The translations under genes were made by a program, and so were the position numbers. 64,000 nucleotides of DNA, from NCBI GenBank assembly GCA_964621265.1, contig CAZULQ010000006.1:1-64000 (forward strand), in the 5' to 3' direction. Within the stretch, counting starts at the first letter, position 1; each line of letters starts with the position of its first letter. Below are positions 39,904 to 48,906 of the stretch, one piece after another. The notes under the pieces were generated by a model. The model made no database searches. It was not told where the DNA came from and worked only from the letters and a program-made list of their open reading frames with translations. Origin of the DNA: Porcipelethomonas sp964621265. GTDB lineage: Bacteria > Bacillota > Clostridia > Oscillospirales > Ruminococcaceae.

Positions 39904-41988
39904 ATGTCCGATTATACCATTTATGAAAACAGAGAATTATCATGGCTTAAATTTAATGAAAGAGTACTTGAAGAAGCACAGGATTCAAGCGTACCGCTTC
40001 TGGAAAGACTTCAGTTTGCGAGCATTTTCCAGAGCAATCTTGACGAATTTTTTATGGTCAGGGTGGGTTCGCTTTATGAACAGATGAAGCTTGACCCGAA
40101 GAAAAAGGACAGCAAATCGGGTATGACTGCAAAACAGCAGTTAAAGGCTATTTTCAACAGAGTAAATGAGCTTGAGCCTATGAAGGATATGGCGTATAAG
40201 AATATAATGCTTGAGCTTATGGAATACGGCGCTGAACAGATTAATTACCGTTCTGCGACCATCGAGGAACAGAAATACCTTCAGGAATACTTCAAAAAGG
40301 AAATCAAACCGCTTGTTTTCCCTTTGATTGTAGATAAGAAAAATCCGTTTCCGTTCCTTAAAAACAAGGAAATATACTGCGTTGTACAGCTTCAGTCAAA
40401 ATCGGGCATAAGGCTCGGTATTGTTCCTGCAAGCGGACAGTTTCAGCGTGTTATACGTCTTTCGGGAGGAAACAGATTTATCCTTGCTGAAGACCTGATT
40501 TTACATTTTGCTCCTGCAATTTTCAAAAATTACAAGGTTATCGACAAGACCCTTTTCCGCATTACGAGAAATGCGGACATATCCGTTGAGGACGGTCTTT
40601 ATGACCCTGATTTTGACTTCAGAGCCGCAATGGAGGAGCTTTGCAAGAAGAGAAAGAAGCTTTATCCTGTAAGAATGCAGCTTTCCGAGACATTCAGTTA
40701 CAGAGCACTTGAATTTCTCTGCAAAAAGCTCGGGCTTGAGGAAAAGAATATTTTCTATCTCAAGACTCCGCTTGACCTTTCCTTTGCAGGAACTATAAAG
40801 GACATGCTTGACAATCCGAAGCTTAAATTTGATAAGCTTGTCCCTCAGAAGTCTGTCAGCATATCCGATAATTCGCCGATTATTACACAGGTAAAACAGC
40901 GTGACATACTGCTGAGTTACCCTTATGAGTCGATAAAGCCTTTTATCCAGCTGCTCAGTGAGGCGGCAAATGACCCGAAGGTTACGGAAATAAAGATTAC
41001 TCTTTACAGGCTTGCGAAAAACAGTCTGATTATAGAGGCTCTTTGTGACGCCGCCGAAAACGGCAAGAATGTTACTGTACTGGTTGAGCTTCGTGCGAGA
41101 TTTGACGAGGAAAACAACATTGAGTGGTCAAAACGTCTTCAGGAGGCGGGCTGTAAGGTAATGTACGGTCCGAGAGAATATAAGGTTCATTCAAAGCTTC
41201 TGCTTATAACCCGTGAATATTCGGGCAGAACCGAGTATATAACACAGATTGGTACGGGTAATTATAACGAAAAGACCGCAACGCTCTATACAGACCTTAC
41301 TCTTATGACATCTCATCAGGGGATTGGACAGAATGCACAGGCTGTTTTTGATGCGCTTTCAGAAAACCGTCTTGTTGAGGAGTCGGAGCATCTTCTTGTT
41401 GCACCGCTTTGTCTGCAGAATCGTGTACTTGAAATGATTGATGAGGAAATTGAGCACGCACAGAACGGTGAAGATGCGTATATCGGTATCAAGATAAATT
41501 CGCTTTGTGACAAGGTGATTATGAAAAAACTCGTTGAAGCTTCAAAGGCAGGCGTTAAAATTGACATGGTTATCCGTGGCATCAATACGCTTGTGACTGG
41601 TATTCCTGAGGAAACTGAGAATATTCATGCAAGAAGTATTGTCGGCCGTTATCTTGAACACAGCCGAATTTACATTTTCGGCACGAAAAAGCGCTGTAAG
41701 ATGTATATAAGCTCGGCTGACTTCATGACGAGAAATACTGTCAGACGTGTTGAGGTTGCTGTACCGATTTACAGCAGCAGTATAAAGACCCGCATATGGA
41801 AGATGTTTGAGATTTTCATGTCAGATAATGTGAAGGCAAGAATTCAGATGCCTGACGGCTTGTATGTACGGGAAAATAACGATGAAACGCCTCTTGAAGC
41901 GCAGAGATATTTCTTTGAGGAATCCTATAAAAAGGCTGAAAAGAAAGCGGCTGACAGGGCAAAGGCAAAGAAAAAGACCAAGAAGTAA
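39904..41988 (+). CDS. ppk1: Polyphosphate kinase 1
   Basis: A 694-aa enzyme that reversibly transfers the gamma-phosphate of ATP to polyphosphate. The ATG at 39904 follows CGGAGG by 7 nt. The N-terminus (ENRELSWLKFNERVLEEA) and 'SNLDEFFMVRVG' are the PPK1 N-domain signature. The catalytic His is in EYKVHSKLLL (about residue 430). 'GTGNYNEKTATLYTDL' follows, and a second conserved His is in the late 'RYLEHSRIYIFG' block. A Lys/Ala-rich tail ends the protein. Length matches the family (about 690 aa). Monocistronic, between its own promoter and terminator. Confidence 0.96.
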   Translation: MSDYTIYENRELSWLKFNERVLEEAQDSSVPLLERLQFASIFQSNLDEFFMVRVGSLYEQMKLDPKKKDSKSGMTAKQQLKAIFNRVNELEPMKDMAYKNIMLELMEYGAEQINYRSATIEEQKYLQEYFKKEIKPLVFPLIVDKKNPFPFLKNKEIYCVVQLQSKSGIRLGIVPASGQFQRVIRLSGGNRFILAEDLILHFAPAIFKNYKVIDKTLFRITRNADISVEDGLYDPDFDFRAAMEELCKKRKKLYPVRMQLSETFSYRALEFLCKKLGLEEKNIFYLKTPLDLSFAGTIKDMLDNPKLKFDKLVPQKSVSISDNSPIITQVKQRDILLSYPYESIKPFIQLLSEAANDPKVTEIKITLYRLAKNSLIIEALCDAAENGKNVTVLVELRARFDEENNIEWSKRLQEAGCKVMYGPREYKVHSKLLLITREYSGRTEYITQIGTGNYNEKTATLYTDLTLMTSHQGIGQNAQAVFDALSENRLVEESEHLLVAPLCLQNRVLEMIDEEIEHAQNGEDAYIGIKINSLCDKVIMKKLVEASKAGVKIDMVIRGINTLVTGIPEETENIHARSIVGRYLEHSRIYIFGTKKRCKMYISSADFMTRNTVRRVEVAVPIYSSSIKTRIWKMFEIFMSDNVKARIQMPDGLYVRENNDETPLEAQRYFFEESYKKAEKKAADRAKAKKKTKK

Positions 41989-41994
41989 AATAAA

Positions 41995-42025
41995 AAAGGA
42001 CTGCTTAAAAAAGCAGTCCTTTTTG
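41995..42025 (+). terminator. Terminator of ppk1
   Basis: AAAGGACTGCTT (41995-42006) / AAGCAGTCCTTT (42011-42022), then TT. Confidence 0.88.
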
Positions 42026-42261
42026 TTTAATTTCCGCGAAACCCCACATTTCGTTTCGATTATGTAAAATGGCGATGTTTTCCCTTCCATACGCCTTTTT
42101 GGATTAACAGTGCGCTCCCTCCCTATTAGCACCCTGTCTGATGACAGAATAAATCTGTCATGAAAATCTGTCAGCCTGTTATGCCGACAAATCACAAGTT
42201 TTATTTTACAGTTATTCATGAGCTTGTACAAGTCACAATATTGATAAAAAACAGCACAATC

Positions 42262-42290
42262 TTGACATTAGAAAAAGGGTTGTGTATAAT
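42262..42290 (+). promoter_or_regulatory. Sigma-A promoter of the AraC-family gene
   Basis: TTGACA (42262-42267), 17 nt, TATAAT (42285-42290). Confidence 0.8.
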
Positions 42291-42325
42291 TAAATAAAAG
42301 AGTATATAAAAAGGCATTATTAATT

Positions 42326-43195
42326 ATGAAGAACTTACTATTTCACAATGAACCCGAAAATTCAAGGCGTATTTTATACACACCCGAATTGTTCGCAAAG
42401 AAAAATCTTATATATCTGCAGGAAACAGGTGAGCTTACTTCCGATAAGGATTATATCAGCCGCCGAAACAGTCACAGGTCGTTTCTTTTCTTTATTGTTT
42501 TAAGCGGTAGCGGAAAAATCGGCTATGACGGACAGGAATGGTCCGTTTCGAAGGGAAGCTGTGTTTTTCTTGACTGCGGGAGCGAATATTTTCATCAGTC
42601 CGATGAGAATGGCTGGACTCTTAAGTGGGCGCATTTTTACGGAAGTACGCTTAGCGAGCTTTACGGCAGATATATAAAGCTTGGCGGAAAAAACTGTTTT
42701 AAATGCAATATGCTGACGGAATATGAAGCAATTCTCGATGAGATTTATGCGGTTGCGTCATCTGATGTTCACAATCGTGACATGAAGATATATGAAAAGC
42801 TGGTTTCGCTTCTGACAATGCTTACCGATGAATGCTTTGACAGGGAGGACGGCAGGGACAATATTGACATGGCAAGAGACCTATTGCCTGTGAAAAAATA
42901 CATTGATGAAGCCTACATGAGCAGGATAACCCTCGATGAGCTTGCCGAAAAATTCTATATAAACAAGTTTTATCTTGCGAGACTTTTCAAAAAACAGTTC
43001 GGCATGTCGGTTGTAAACTATATTCTCCATGTCCGTATATCGCATTCAAAGCATTTTCTGAGATTTACAGACCTGTCTGTTGACAGTATCGGGGCAAAAT
43101 GTGGCTTTGGCAGCGGAAACTACTTTACAAGGGCATTCAGAAAAATTGAAGGGGTAACCCCCGGACAGTTCAGAAAAACATGGAGGGGACGCTGA
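42326..43195 (+). CDS. AraC-family transcriptional regulator with cupin domain
   Basis: A 289-aa protein. The N-terminal cupin-like sensor (about 30-150) has 'RSFLFFIVLSGSGKIGYDGQEWSVSKGSCVFLD'-type strands and 'KWAHFYG'. The C-terminal double helix-turn-helix (about 190-288) has 'ITLDELAEKFYINKFYLARLFKKQFG' and the family-defining 'SIGAKCGFGSGNYFTRAFRKIEGVTPGQFR'. Such regulators usually respond to sugars. It has its own promoter and no adjacent sugar genes, so its regulon cannot be inferred. Confidence 0.92.
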   Translation: MKNLLFHNEPENSRRILYTPELFAKKNLIYLQETGELTSDKDYISRRNSHRSFLFFIVLSGSGKIGYDGQEWSVSKGSCVFLDCGSEYFHQSDENGWTLKWAHFYGSTLSELYGRYIKLGGKNCFKCNMLTEYEAILDEIYAVASSDVHNRDMKIYEKLVSLLTMLTDECFDREDGRDNIDMARDLLPVKKYIDEAYMSRITLDELAEKFYINKFYLARLFKKQFGMSVVNYILHVRISHSKHFLRFTDLSVDSIGAKCGFGSGNYFTRAFRKIEGVTPGQFRKTWRGR

Positions 43196-43197
43196 AT

Positions 43198-43226
43198 TTG
43201 CAATTTATGTGCTGTTATGTTATAAT
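43198..43226 (+). promoter_or_regulatory. Promoter of the HAD phosphatase gene
   Basis: TTGCAA (43198-43203), 17 nt, TATAAT (43221-43226). Confidence 0.65.
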
Positions 43227-43295
43227 CAAACAGGTTGAAGTATAAGAGCGTGTTCGGATTTTATGAGAACACGTCTGGTTTGGAGTGAATTGATT

Positions 43296-43937
43296 ATGAG
43301 TAAATATGACCTTGTTATTTTTGACGTTGACGGAACGCTTCTTGATACCACAGAAAGCGTTGTATTGTCAGCAAAGCATGCTATTACAACAAAGGGCTAT
43401 GATATGCCGTCTGACAGCGTACTGCTGAAATTTATAGGTCCGCCGCTTCAGGTTTCCTTTGAAAATCTTTTTGGACTCAAAGGGAAGGAGCGTGATGAGG
43501 CTGTTGCGATTTTCAGGGAATTCTATGCTGAAAATATGCTGAGGGCAAAGCCTTATGACGGAATGCTGGGACTTTGTGAGTATCTCAGGGAAAAGGGTAT
43601 TGCCATGGCGATTGCGACCTATAAGCGTGAGGACTATGCCTTAAAAATCCTTTCTCATTTCGGTTTTGCGGATTTTACCGACAATATTCACGGTGCGGCT
43701 GTTGACAATACACTTACAAAGCATGATATCATTGAAAAGTGTATTGAGGAAAGCGGAGTTTCCGACAGAAGCAGAATTGTTATGATAGGGGACACTCTCC
43801 ATGACGCAAACGGTGCGGAGCAGTCGGGCGTTGACTTTATCGGCGTAACCTATGGCTTTGGATTTGCGGAGGAAATACCCGATAATCTCAAGTATGCCGA
43901 CACGGCAGAGGCAATTACGGATATTATTGAAGGATAA
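43296..43937 (+). CDS. HAD-superfamily hydrolase, phosphoglycolate-phosphatase-like
   Basis: A 213-aa protein. The ATG at 43296 is chosen because TTGGAG lies upstream and the fold begins at once with KYDLVIFDVDGTLLDT (nucleophile Asp in DVDGT). Motif II is 'IAMAIATYK', and motif IV is 'IVMIGDTLHDANGAEQSG', with two acidic metal ligands. The cap is inserted between motifs I and II, so it is a HAD-IA/C1-cap enzyme. Likely a small-molecule phosphatase. The substrate is not certain. Confidence 0.9.
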   Translation: MSKYDLVIFDVDGTLLDTTESVVLSAKHAITTKGYDMPSDSVLLKFIGPPLQVSFENLFGLKGKERDEAVAIFREFYAENMLRAKPYDGMLGLCEYLREKGIAMAIATYKREDYALKILSHFGFADFTDNIHGAAVDNTLTKHDIIEKCIEESGVSDRSRIVMIGDTLHDANGAEQSGVDFIGVTYGFGFAEEIPDNLKYADTAEAITDIIEG

Positions 43938-43947
43938 TATAAAAACA

Positions 43948-43979
43948 GACACTGCATAGGAAATGCAGTGTCATTTTTT
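43948..43979 (+). terminator. Terminator of the HAD gene
   Basis: GACACTGCAT (43948-43957) / ATGCAGTGTC (43963-43972), then ATTTTTT. Confidence 0.88.
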
Positions 43980-44007
43980 GCCTATGGAAAAAATTATAAA
44001 CCGAAAT

Positions 44008-44505
44008 TTATAGATGGATATGATTTAAAAATTCATCTGCTTCGTTACGACTTTTAAAAATATAAATATCTTTGCAGGAATATTTTTCCAGCAACGCCAT
44101 AATCTTTGGTTTGCTTTGAGAATTATAGTTTTTTATAAACTCAATAAACTCGGTATCCTCTTCATTTTCTCTTTCTATCCATGGCATATCTGTTCGTGGT
44201 TTTCCTCTTCTTTCCCTGATGCCGCTAAGACAAACTTCTACCGGATAATCTAAGAAAATAACTGTATCACACGACTGTAACCTTAATTCTATTGTAGAAC
44301 CATAATTGCCGTCGATAATCCAGCTGCTGTTTTGGAGTGTGCTTAATAACCTTTCTCTGAAAGTCATTTTGTCAACGGTTGTTCTATCAGCATTCCAATA
44401 CATCATATCCAAGTGATAAAGTGGGATAGCTGTTATTTTGTGTAATACTTTTGAAAATGTGCTTTTACCGCTTCCGGGACAACCGATTATCATAATTTTA
44501 TTCAT
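44008..44505 (-). CDS. P-loop kinase-like protein (FlaR/adenylate-kinase-related)
   Basis: A 165-aa protein with Walker A GCPGSGKST at residues 8-16, 'YHLDMMYW', 'SSWIIDGNYGSTIELRL', 'DTVIFLDYP' (Walker B-like) and the lid arginines 'SGIRERRGKPRTD'. This matches the small P-loop proteins annotated as 'DNA topology modulation protein FlaR' or AAA/adenylate kinase-related. The true substrate of this group is unknown. It is more AT-rich than its neighbours. It follows the ClC gene on the same strand with a 9-nt gap. Confidence 0.8.
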   Translation of the reverse strand: MNKIMIIGCPGSGKSTFSKVLHKITAIPLYHLDMMYWNADRTTVDKMTFRERLLSTLQNSSWIIDGNYGSTIELRLQSCDTVIFLDYPVEVCLSGIRERRGKPRTDMPWIERENEEDTEFIEFIKNYNSQSKPKIMALLEKYSCKDIYIFKSRNEADEFLNHIHL

Positions 44506-44514
44506 TTATAGTAC

Positions 44515-45786
44515 TCACATCTTCCATATTTTCTTGTCAATATATTTCGGTTCAAGCTTTGAATAGAGAATTTTCTGTTCGCTGTAAAGCCCCGCATAGC
44601 CCGAGAGCATGTATGAAACGCCGCATGCTAAAAGATACAGCGGCAGATGCTCGGTGCCGAAAAGCTCAGTGCAAAGGAAAACAGCCGTAACAGGGCAGTT
44701 TGTAACGCCGCAGAAAAGGCAGGCAAGTCCGATTGCCGCACCGAGCGAGAAATCAAGCCCCAGTACGGGCGCAAATGCGCTTCCGAAGGTTGCGCCTATG
44801 AAAAAGACAGGCATAATCTCGCCGCCCTTGAAGCCTGCGCCGAGAGTCAGCGCTGTAAACAGAAGCTTTAAGGCAAATTCCTCCCATGAGGCAGTCTGAA
44901 GAAATGTACGGTTTATAACCTCTGCGCCTGTGCCGTTATAGTCGTAGGTTCCGCAGATAAATGTGAGCAGGACTACCGCCGCACCGCCTGCGGCAATACG
45001 CAGATAAGGATTTTTGAAGAATATTCTGTAAAACTTTTCGGCGTTTTTGAGTACAAAGCAAAAAAGTATACTCAGAAATGCACAGCATATCGCAATAATC
45101 AGTACTTTAAAATATACAGTATAATTGACGTTTTCGATGACTACATTATGTGTTTCCGGAACAACTCCGAAGCGTGAGGAAATCGCAAGACCCGTGAGGG
45201 CTGAGATAATACACGGGACAAGTGCGGAATAGTGCATGATTCCGACGCTAATTACTTCGAGCGAAAAGAATGCGGCGGCGGCAGGAGTGCCGAAAAGAGC
45301 CGCAAAGCCTGCGCTCATGCCGCACATTGTAAGAAGTCGGCATTCGTGGGTTTCAAGCTTCAGCCATAGTCCGAGCTGAGAGCCCATACTTCCGCCGATT
45401 TGCAAAGCGGCGCCCTCTCTGCCCGCTGAGCCGCCGCCGATGTGAGTGAGGACTGAGCCGCCGAAAATGCTGAGAGTGTTGCGCCATGTCATTTTTTCGC
45501 CGTCACGGACAGCCATAAGCGCCAGATTTGTTCCTTTATCCTTTAGCTTTAAAAGCTTGTAGAGCCCCACAACAAGCAGTCCCATAACAGGGAGCGAGAG
45601 AATAATAAGCGGATATTTTTCACGCAGATGTGCCGTTTCGCCGAGCGCTAAGTGGAAAAGCGTTGCGACAATTCCGACTGATACGCCGACCAGAAGTGCA
45701 AGTGAACTCCATTTGCAGAAGCTCAGAACCATTTCCGGCAGATTGCGTTTTATTCGTTTGTATGTTTTTTTAATGTACTTTTTCAA
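44515..45786 (-). CDS. ClC-family chloride/proton channel or exchanger
   Basis: A 423-aa protein. The TTG at 45786 (L/M-KKYIKKTYKRIKRN) is preferred: GGAG lies 9 nt upstream, and the in-frame ATG at 45849 would sit inside the -35 of the promoter. About ten to twelve helices. ClC signature loops: 'GGSAGREGAALQIGGSMGS' (GxExP region with the gating Glu; Pro replaced by Ala) and 'GAGFKGGEIMPVFFIGATFG'. It should move chloride, or fluoride in one branch, across the membrane. The fluoride branch usually has a different motif near the gate, so chloride is more likely. No CBS domains. Confidence 0.9.
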   Translation of the reverse strand: MKKYIKKTYKRIKRNLPEMVLSFCKWSSLALLVGVSVGIVATLFHLALGETAHLREKYPLIILSLPVMGLLVVGLYKLLKLKDKGTNLALMAVRDGEKMTWRNTLSIFGGSVLTHIGGGSAGREGAALQIGGSMGSQLGLWLKLETHECRLLTMCGMSAGFAALFGTPAAAAFFSLEVISVGIMHYSALVPCIISALTGLAISSRFGVVPETHNVVIENVNYTVYFKVLIIAICCAFLSILFCFVLKNAEKFYRIFFKNPYLRIAAGGAAVVLLTFICGTYDYNGTGAEVINRTFLQTASWEEFALKLLFTALTLGAGFKGGEIMPVFFIGATFGSAFAPVLGLDFSLGAAIGLACLFCGVTNCPVTAVFLCTELFGTEHLPLYLLACGVSYMLSGYAGLYSEQKILYSKLEPKYIDKKIWKM

Positions 45787-45821
45787 TGTTTCATCTCCGA
45801 TTTTTATGTCGTTATACACTA

Positions 45822-45849
45822 ATAATACCATTTTTGCGGGATTTGTCAA
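45822..45849 (-). promoter_or_regulatory. Promoter of the ClC gene
   Basis: Minus strand TTGACA (45849-45844), 16 nt, TATTAT (45827-45822). The implied start of transcription is near 45815, which supports translation from the TTG at 45786. Confidence 0.6.
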
Positions 45850-45853
45850 TACA

Positions 45854-46483
45854 TTAAGGCAGATACTTGAAAATTCCGAGTATTATAAGCGTTATTCCTG
45901 AAAGCCATGAAATCGAAGGCTTATGGTGTGAAATTCTTCTGCCGAGAATATTTCCGAGGGCAACTGCCGCAAGACCTGAGATAATACCGGCTGTTGCGAT
46001 TGTTGCAAGTCCGCTTCCGCCAAGACCTGCCCCCAGACCGCTTGCGAGCGAATCGGGAGAAAGAACGAGTGCGAGCGTTACCGCTTCTTTGGCGGAAAGC
46101 CGCTTGGAACGGTCGGAGTCTGCCTGAGTTTCGTCAAGGTAGACGCTTATCACAAAATCAAAGCTGAAAAAATGAAAGCTTATGCCGCCCCTGCCATGTC
46201 GTTTTCTGAGGGCGGATTTGAGCATGTTCTGAAAAAGCGATACTGTCCCCATTATTATGAGAATTGCGCCCCCGAATGCAAGGCAGTATTTTTCGGGCAA
46301 TGCTGAGCCTATGAGCGATGAGACGAGTATGGAACACGACAAAACGGCTGTGCAGATAAGAGAGATTACAACTGCGGAAAGGGGAGGAATACGGATTTTT
46401 TCGGAGCCGAGAGAAAATGCGGCTAAAAATGCGTCAATTGAAACCGCAAGAACAAGCATTATGTCCTGTATTAAAATGTTCAT
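45854..46483 (-). CDS. ytaF: YtaF/MntP-family sporulation membrane protein
   Basis: A 209-aa protein with six membrane helices in two repeats. The N-terminus 'LVLAVSIDAFLAAFSLGSEKIRIP' and the second half 'ALVLSPDSLASGLGAGLGG' carry the paired Asp motifs of the MntP/YtaF group. A hydrophilic loop of about 45 residues separates the halves, as in YtaF. B. subtilis ytaF is a sporulation gene. The related MntP is a manganese exporter. Divergent from birA. Confidence 0.87.
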   Translation of the reverse strand: MNILIQDIMLVLAVSIDAFLAAFSLGSEKIRIPPLSAVVISLICTAVLSCSILVSSLIGSALPEKYCLAFGGAILIIMGTVSLFQNMLKSALRKRHGRGGISFHFFSFDFVISVYLDETQADSDRSKRLSAKEAVTLALVLSPDSLASGLGAGLGGSGLATIATAGIISGLAAVALGNILGRRISHHKPSISWLSGITLIILGIFKYLP

Positions 46484-46498
46484 ATATTTCAGTCCTTC

Positions 46499-46527
46499 TT
46501 GTTATTTTGGTGAATTTATGCTATATT
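46499..46527 (+). promoter_or_regulatory. Promoter of birA
   Basis: TTGTTA (46499-46504), 17 nt, TATATT (46522-46527). Confidence 0.5.
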
Positions 46528-46561
46528 ATTTTATGAAGCTATTACCGAAAGGGTGAGAATT

Positions 46562-47539
46562 TTGACAACAAAAGAAAAAATACTGGATATACTCCTTGCT
46601 TCTCAGGACTATGTTTCGGGGGAATATCTTGCAGAAAGGCTCGGGGTTTCGAGAAATTCCGTCTGGAAGGCTGTGAACACACTGCGTTCTGACGGCTTTG
46701 ATATAGAAGCGGTTACAAACAAGGGTTATGCACTTCGCAGTGAGGGAAACGCTCTCAGCGAAGCGGTTATAAGGCGTTATCTTAACGAAAATGACGAGCG
46801 TGAAATACATATATTTGAAAGCATCGACTCCACCAATAATTACGCAAAAAAGCTTGCCTCAGAGGGCGCAAAAGGGGGTACTGTCGTAATTGCGGAGGAA
46901 CAGACGGCGGGAAAGGGAAGACTTGGGCGTGTTTTCTGTTCGCCTGCGGGAGGAAGCATATATCTGAGCGTTGTTTTGCGCCCGCATACTGATATGCAGT
47001 CAAGCCAGCTTATAACCTCGTGTATAGCCGTTGCGGCGGCAGAGGCTATTGACAGCGTGTGCAAAACCGATGCTAAAATAAAATGGGTAAATGATATCTT
47101 TTTAAACGGCAGAAAGATAAGCGGTATTTTAACTGAGGCGTCTGTTAATTTTGAAAGCGGAACGCTTGATTATGCCGTTGTCGGTATCGGAATTAATTTA
47201 AAGAGTGTGAAAAACGTGTTTTCGCCTGAGCTTCTTGAAATTGCAACTTCCATTGAGGACGAAACGGGCGTTATGCCACAGAGATGCAGGCTTATCGCAA
47301 AGCTTCTTGAAAATATTGACCGCCATATTGAAAGCATTGAAAGCAGAAAATTTCTTGATGAATACCGCCGACGTTCGTTTATTGTAGGGGAACGGGTTGT
47401 GGTGTCAAAAATCTCGGAGGAGCGTTTTGCGACAGCTGTCGGCATTGCTGATGACGCGGGTCTGATTGTCAGATTTGATGATGGAAAAGAGGAAGTGCTA
47501 AGTTCGGGTGAAGCGAGAATAGTGCGTGACCGCACATGA
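46562..47539 (+). CDS. birA: Bifunctional biotin--[acetyl-CoA carboxylase] ligase / biotin operon repressor
   Basis: A 325-aa protein. The start is TTG at 46562 with AAAGGGTGAG upstream. A GTG at 46553 lies inside that RBS. The N-terminal winged helix is 'YVSGEYLAERLGVSRNSVWKAV'. The ligase domain has the biotinyl-AMP loop AGKGRLGRVF, 'KIKWVNDIFLNGRKISGILTEA' and 'GIGIN', and a small SH3-like C-terminal domain. It attaches biotin to carboxylases and represses biotin genes. The last five codons (VRDRT) and the TGA stop lie inside interspersed repeat copy C, so the natural C-terminus has been replaced or extended by the repeat. Confidence 0.95.
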   Translation: MTTKEKILDILLASQDYVSGEYLAERLGVSRNSVWKAVNTLRSDGFDIEAVTNKGYALRSEGNALSEAVIRRYLNENDEREIHIFESIDSTNNYAKKLASEGAKGGTVVIAEEQTAGKGRLGRVFCSPAGGSIYLSVVLRPHTDMQSSQLITSCIAVAAAEAIDSVCKTDAKIKWVNDIFLNGRKISGILTEASVNFESGTLDYAVVGIGINLKSVKNVFSPELLEIATSIEDETGVMPQRCRLIAKLLENIDRHIESIESRKFLDEYRRRSFIVGERVVVSKISEERFATAVGIADDAGLIVRFDDGKEEVLSSGEARIVRDRT

Positions 47540-47627
47540 CATTTTCGTTCTGTTATCTTTTGAAAAAAGCGTGAGATAAGGCACGACCATGTTTTTCGTA
47601 GGGGTCGATGCCCACATCGACCCGTAA
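47520..47627 (+). repeat. Interspersed structured repeat, copy C
   Basis: Begins TAGTGCGTGACCGCACA inside the end of birA. The core is ACATTTTCGTTCTGTTA, then AAGGCACGACCAT (47577-47589), then GGGTCGATG/CATCGACCC (about 47602-47624). Same order of blocks as copy A. Confidence 0.8.
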
Positions 47628-47632
47628 ATAAT

Positions 47633-47668
47633 AAAAGGGACGTTCTCTCTTGCAGGGTGTCCCTTTTA
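47633..47668 (+). terminator. Terminator of birA
   Basis: AAAAGGGAC (47633-47641) / GTCCCTTTT (47659-47667). Confidence 0.7.
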
Positions 47669-47762
47669 TGTGATTTTAGTAAAAAAACAGCAGCATTTTG
47701 CTACTAAAAGCACAAAAACAGATGCTTGTATTTGTGAGAAATCACAAAAAAGTATAATTCAC

Positions 47763-47791
47763 TTGACATTCAGCAATAATAATGATAAATT
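47763..47791 (+). promoter_or_regulatory. Promoter of the heat-shock operon
   Basis: TTGACA (47763-47768), 17 nt, TAAATT (47786-47791). It is followed immediately by CIRCE. Confidence 0.65.
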
Positions 47792-47795
47792 ATAT

Positions 47796-47822
47796 TTAGC
47801 ACTCAAACACTTCGAGTGCTAA
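47796..47822 (+). promoter_or_regulatory. CIRCE operator (HrcA binding site)
   Basis: TTAGCACTC-N9-GAGTGCTAA, an exact match to the CIRCE consensus. It is placed at the start of transcription, where bound HrcA represses hrcA-grpE-dnaK-dnaJ. Confidence 0.97.
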
Positions 47823-47865
47823 CACTCTAAGACAACAGCTGCCAGCAGTAAGGGAGGAAGAAAAA

Positions 47866-48906
47866 ATGGACGACAGAAAGCTAAAAATTTTAGCGGCTGT
47901 CATTGATGAATATATACTGACAGGCGAGCCTGTAGGTTCAAAGACCATTGCTTCTCTTCCCGATATAAAGGTTTCTGCCGCAACAGTCAGAAATGATATG
48001 GCGGTGCTTGAACAGCTGGGTTATCTTGAACAGCCGCATACGTCTGCGGGACGTGTCCCGACATTCAGCGGTTACAGGCTTTACATTGACAGGATTATGA
48101 CACGCAATGAACTGCCTGAGGAGGAAATAAAACGTCTTGACAATATGCTCGAGGAAAAGGGAGCGGTAACGGAAGAGCTTATAATTGAGAGTGCGACAAC
48201 AGCGCTTGCGGAGCTTACGCAGTGTGCGGCGGTTGCGTCAAACTCGGCTCCGAAGTTTTCGGTAATCTCAAAGGTTGAGGTTATCCCGACAGGCAAAAGG
48301 CTTTACGTTATTCTGCTTATCACTTCAAACGGAAGCATAAAGAACAAGGCATGCAGGCTTGAGTTTGACCTGACGAATGAACAGCTTGATTTCTTCACAA
48401 ACTACATTCAGGAAAATCTTACAGGAATTTCTGTTTCGGATATATCCGATGAGATGGTTGCAAAGCTTGTTGAAGCGCTCGGAACATATATGATGACGCT
48501 TTCACCGCTTGTTCACAGCATATGTGAGCTTTCAAAGGGTCTGAAGCAGAAGGAGCTTAAGGTTATAGGTACAAAGAACCTGCTTTCCTGCAAGGAGCTT
48601 GACACGATGGACATTGTAAAATTCATGGACCATCATGATGAGCTTGAGGTACTCATGAACGATTCGTTCAGCGGTATAAACGTTATGTTCAGTGAAGAAA
48701 ATGACGGATTTGTAATCGGCAACTCCAGTATGATTGTTTCAAACTATCAGAAGGGCGACAAGACAGTCGGCTCGCTGGGGGTTATCGGTCCTATGAGACT
48801 TGATTATGCCAAGATTATACCTTATATAGAATATTTTACACAGAAAATCACTGACCTTATTTCAGATGAGGCGGAGTTTGACGGAAAGGAAGAGGACAAT
48901 GGCTGA
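47866..48906 (+). CDS. hrcA: Heat-inducible transcription repressor HrcA
   Basis: A 346-aa repressor of class I heat-shock genes. The N-terminal winged helix starts DDRKLKILAAVIDEYILTGEPVGSK and includes 'VSAATVRNDMAVLEQLGYLEQPHTSAGRVPT', the most conserved block of the family. The C-terminal dimerisation domain follows ('GVIGPMRLDYAKIIPYIEYF'). GGGAGGAAG precedes the ATG. First gene of the operon; the grpE start overlaps its end by 8 nt. CIRCE upstream indicates autoregulation. Confidence 0.97.
   Translation: MDDRKLKILAAVIDEYILTGEPVGSKTIASLPDIKVSAATVRNDMAVLEQLGYLEQPHTSAGRVPTFSGYRLYIDRIMTRNELPEEEIKRLDNMLEEKGAVTEELIIESATTALAELTQCAAVASNSAPKFSVISKVEVIPTGKRLYVILLITSNGSIKNKACRLEFDLTNEQLDFFTNYIQENLTGISVSDISDEMVAKLVEALGTYMMTLSPLVHSICELSKGLKQKELKVIGTKNLLSCKELDTMDIVKFMDHHDELEVLMNDSFSGINVMFSEENDGFVIGNSSMIVSNYQKGDKTVGSLGVIGPMRLDYAKIIPYIEYFTQKITDLISDEAEFDGKEEDNG

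Larger units (their letters stand above)
41989..42325 (+). other. Intergenic region between ppk1 and the AraC gene
   Basis: 337 bases holding the ppk1 terminator, a small hairpin ATGACAG/CTGTCAT (42141-42161) within a run of CTGTC repeats, and the araC-type gene's promoter. Nothing else is seen. Confidence 0.5.
47540..47865 (+). other. Intergenic region between birA and hrcA
   Basis: 326 bases holding most of repeat copy C, the birA terminator, an AT-rich stretch without recognised features, and the hrcA promoter with its CIRCE operator. Confidence 0.6.

Noticed and set aside
44515..45786. Fluoride exporter of the ClC-F type
   Set aside because: The gating segment reads GREG as in chloride-type ClC proteins and no fluoride riboswitch precedes the gene.
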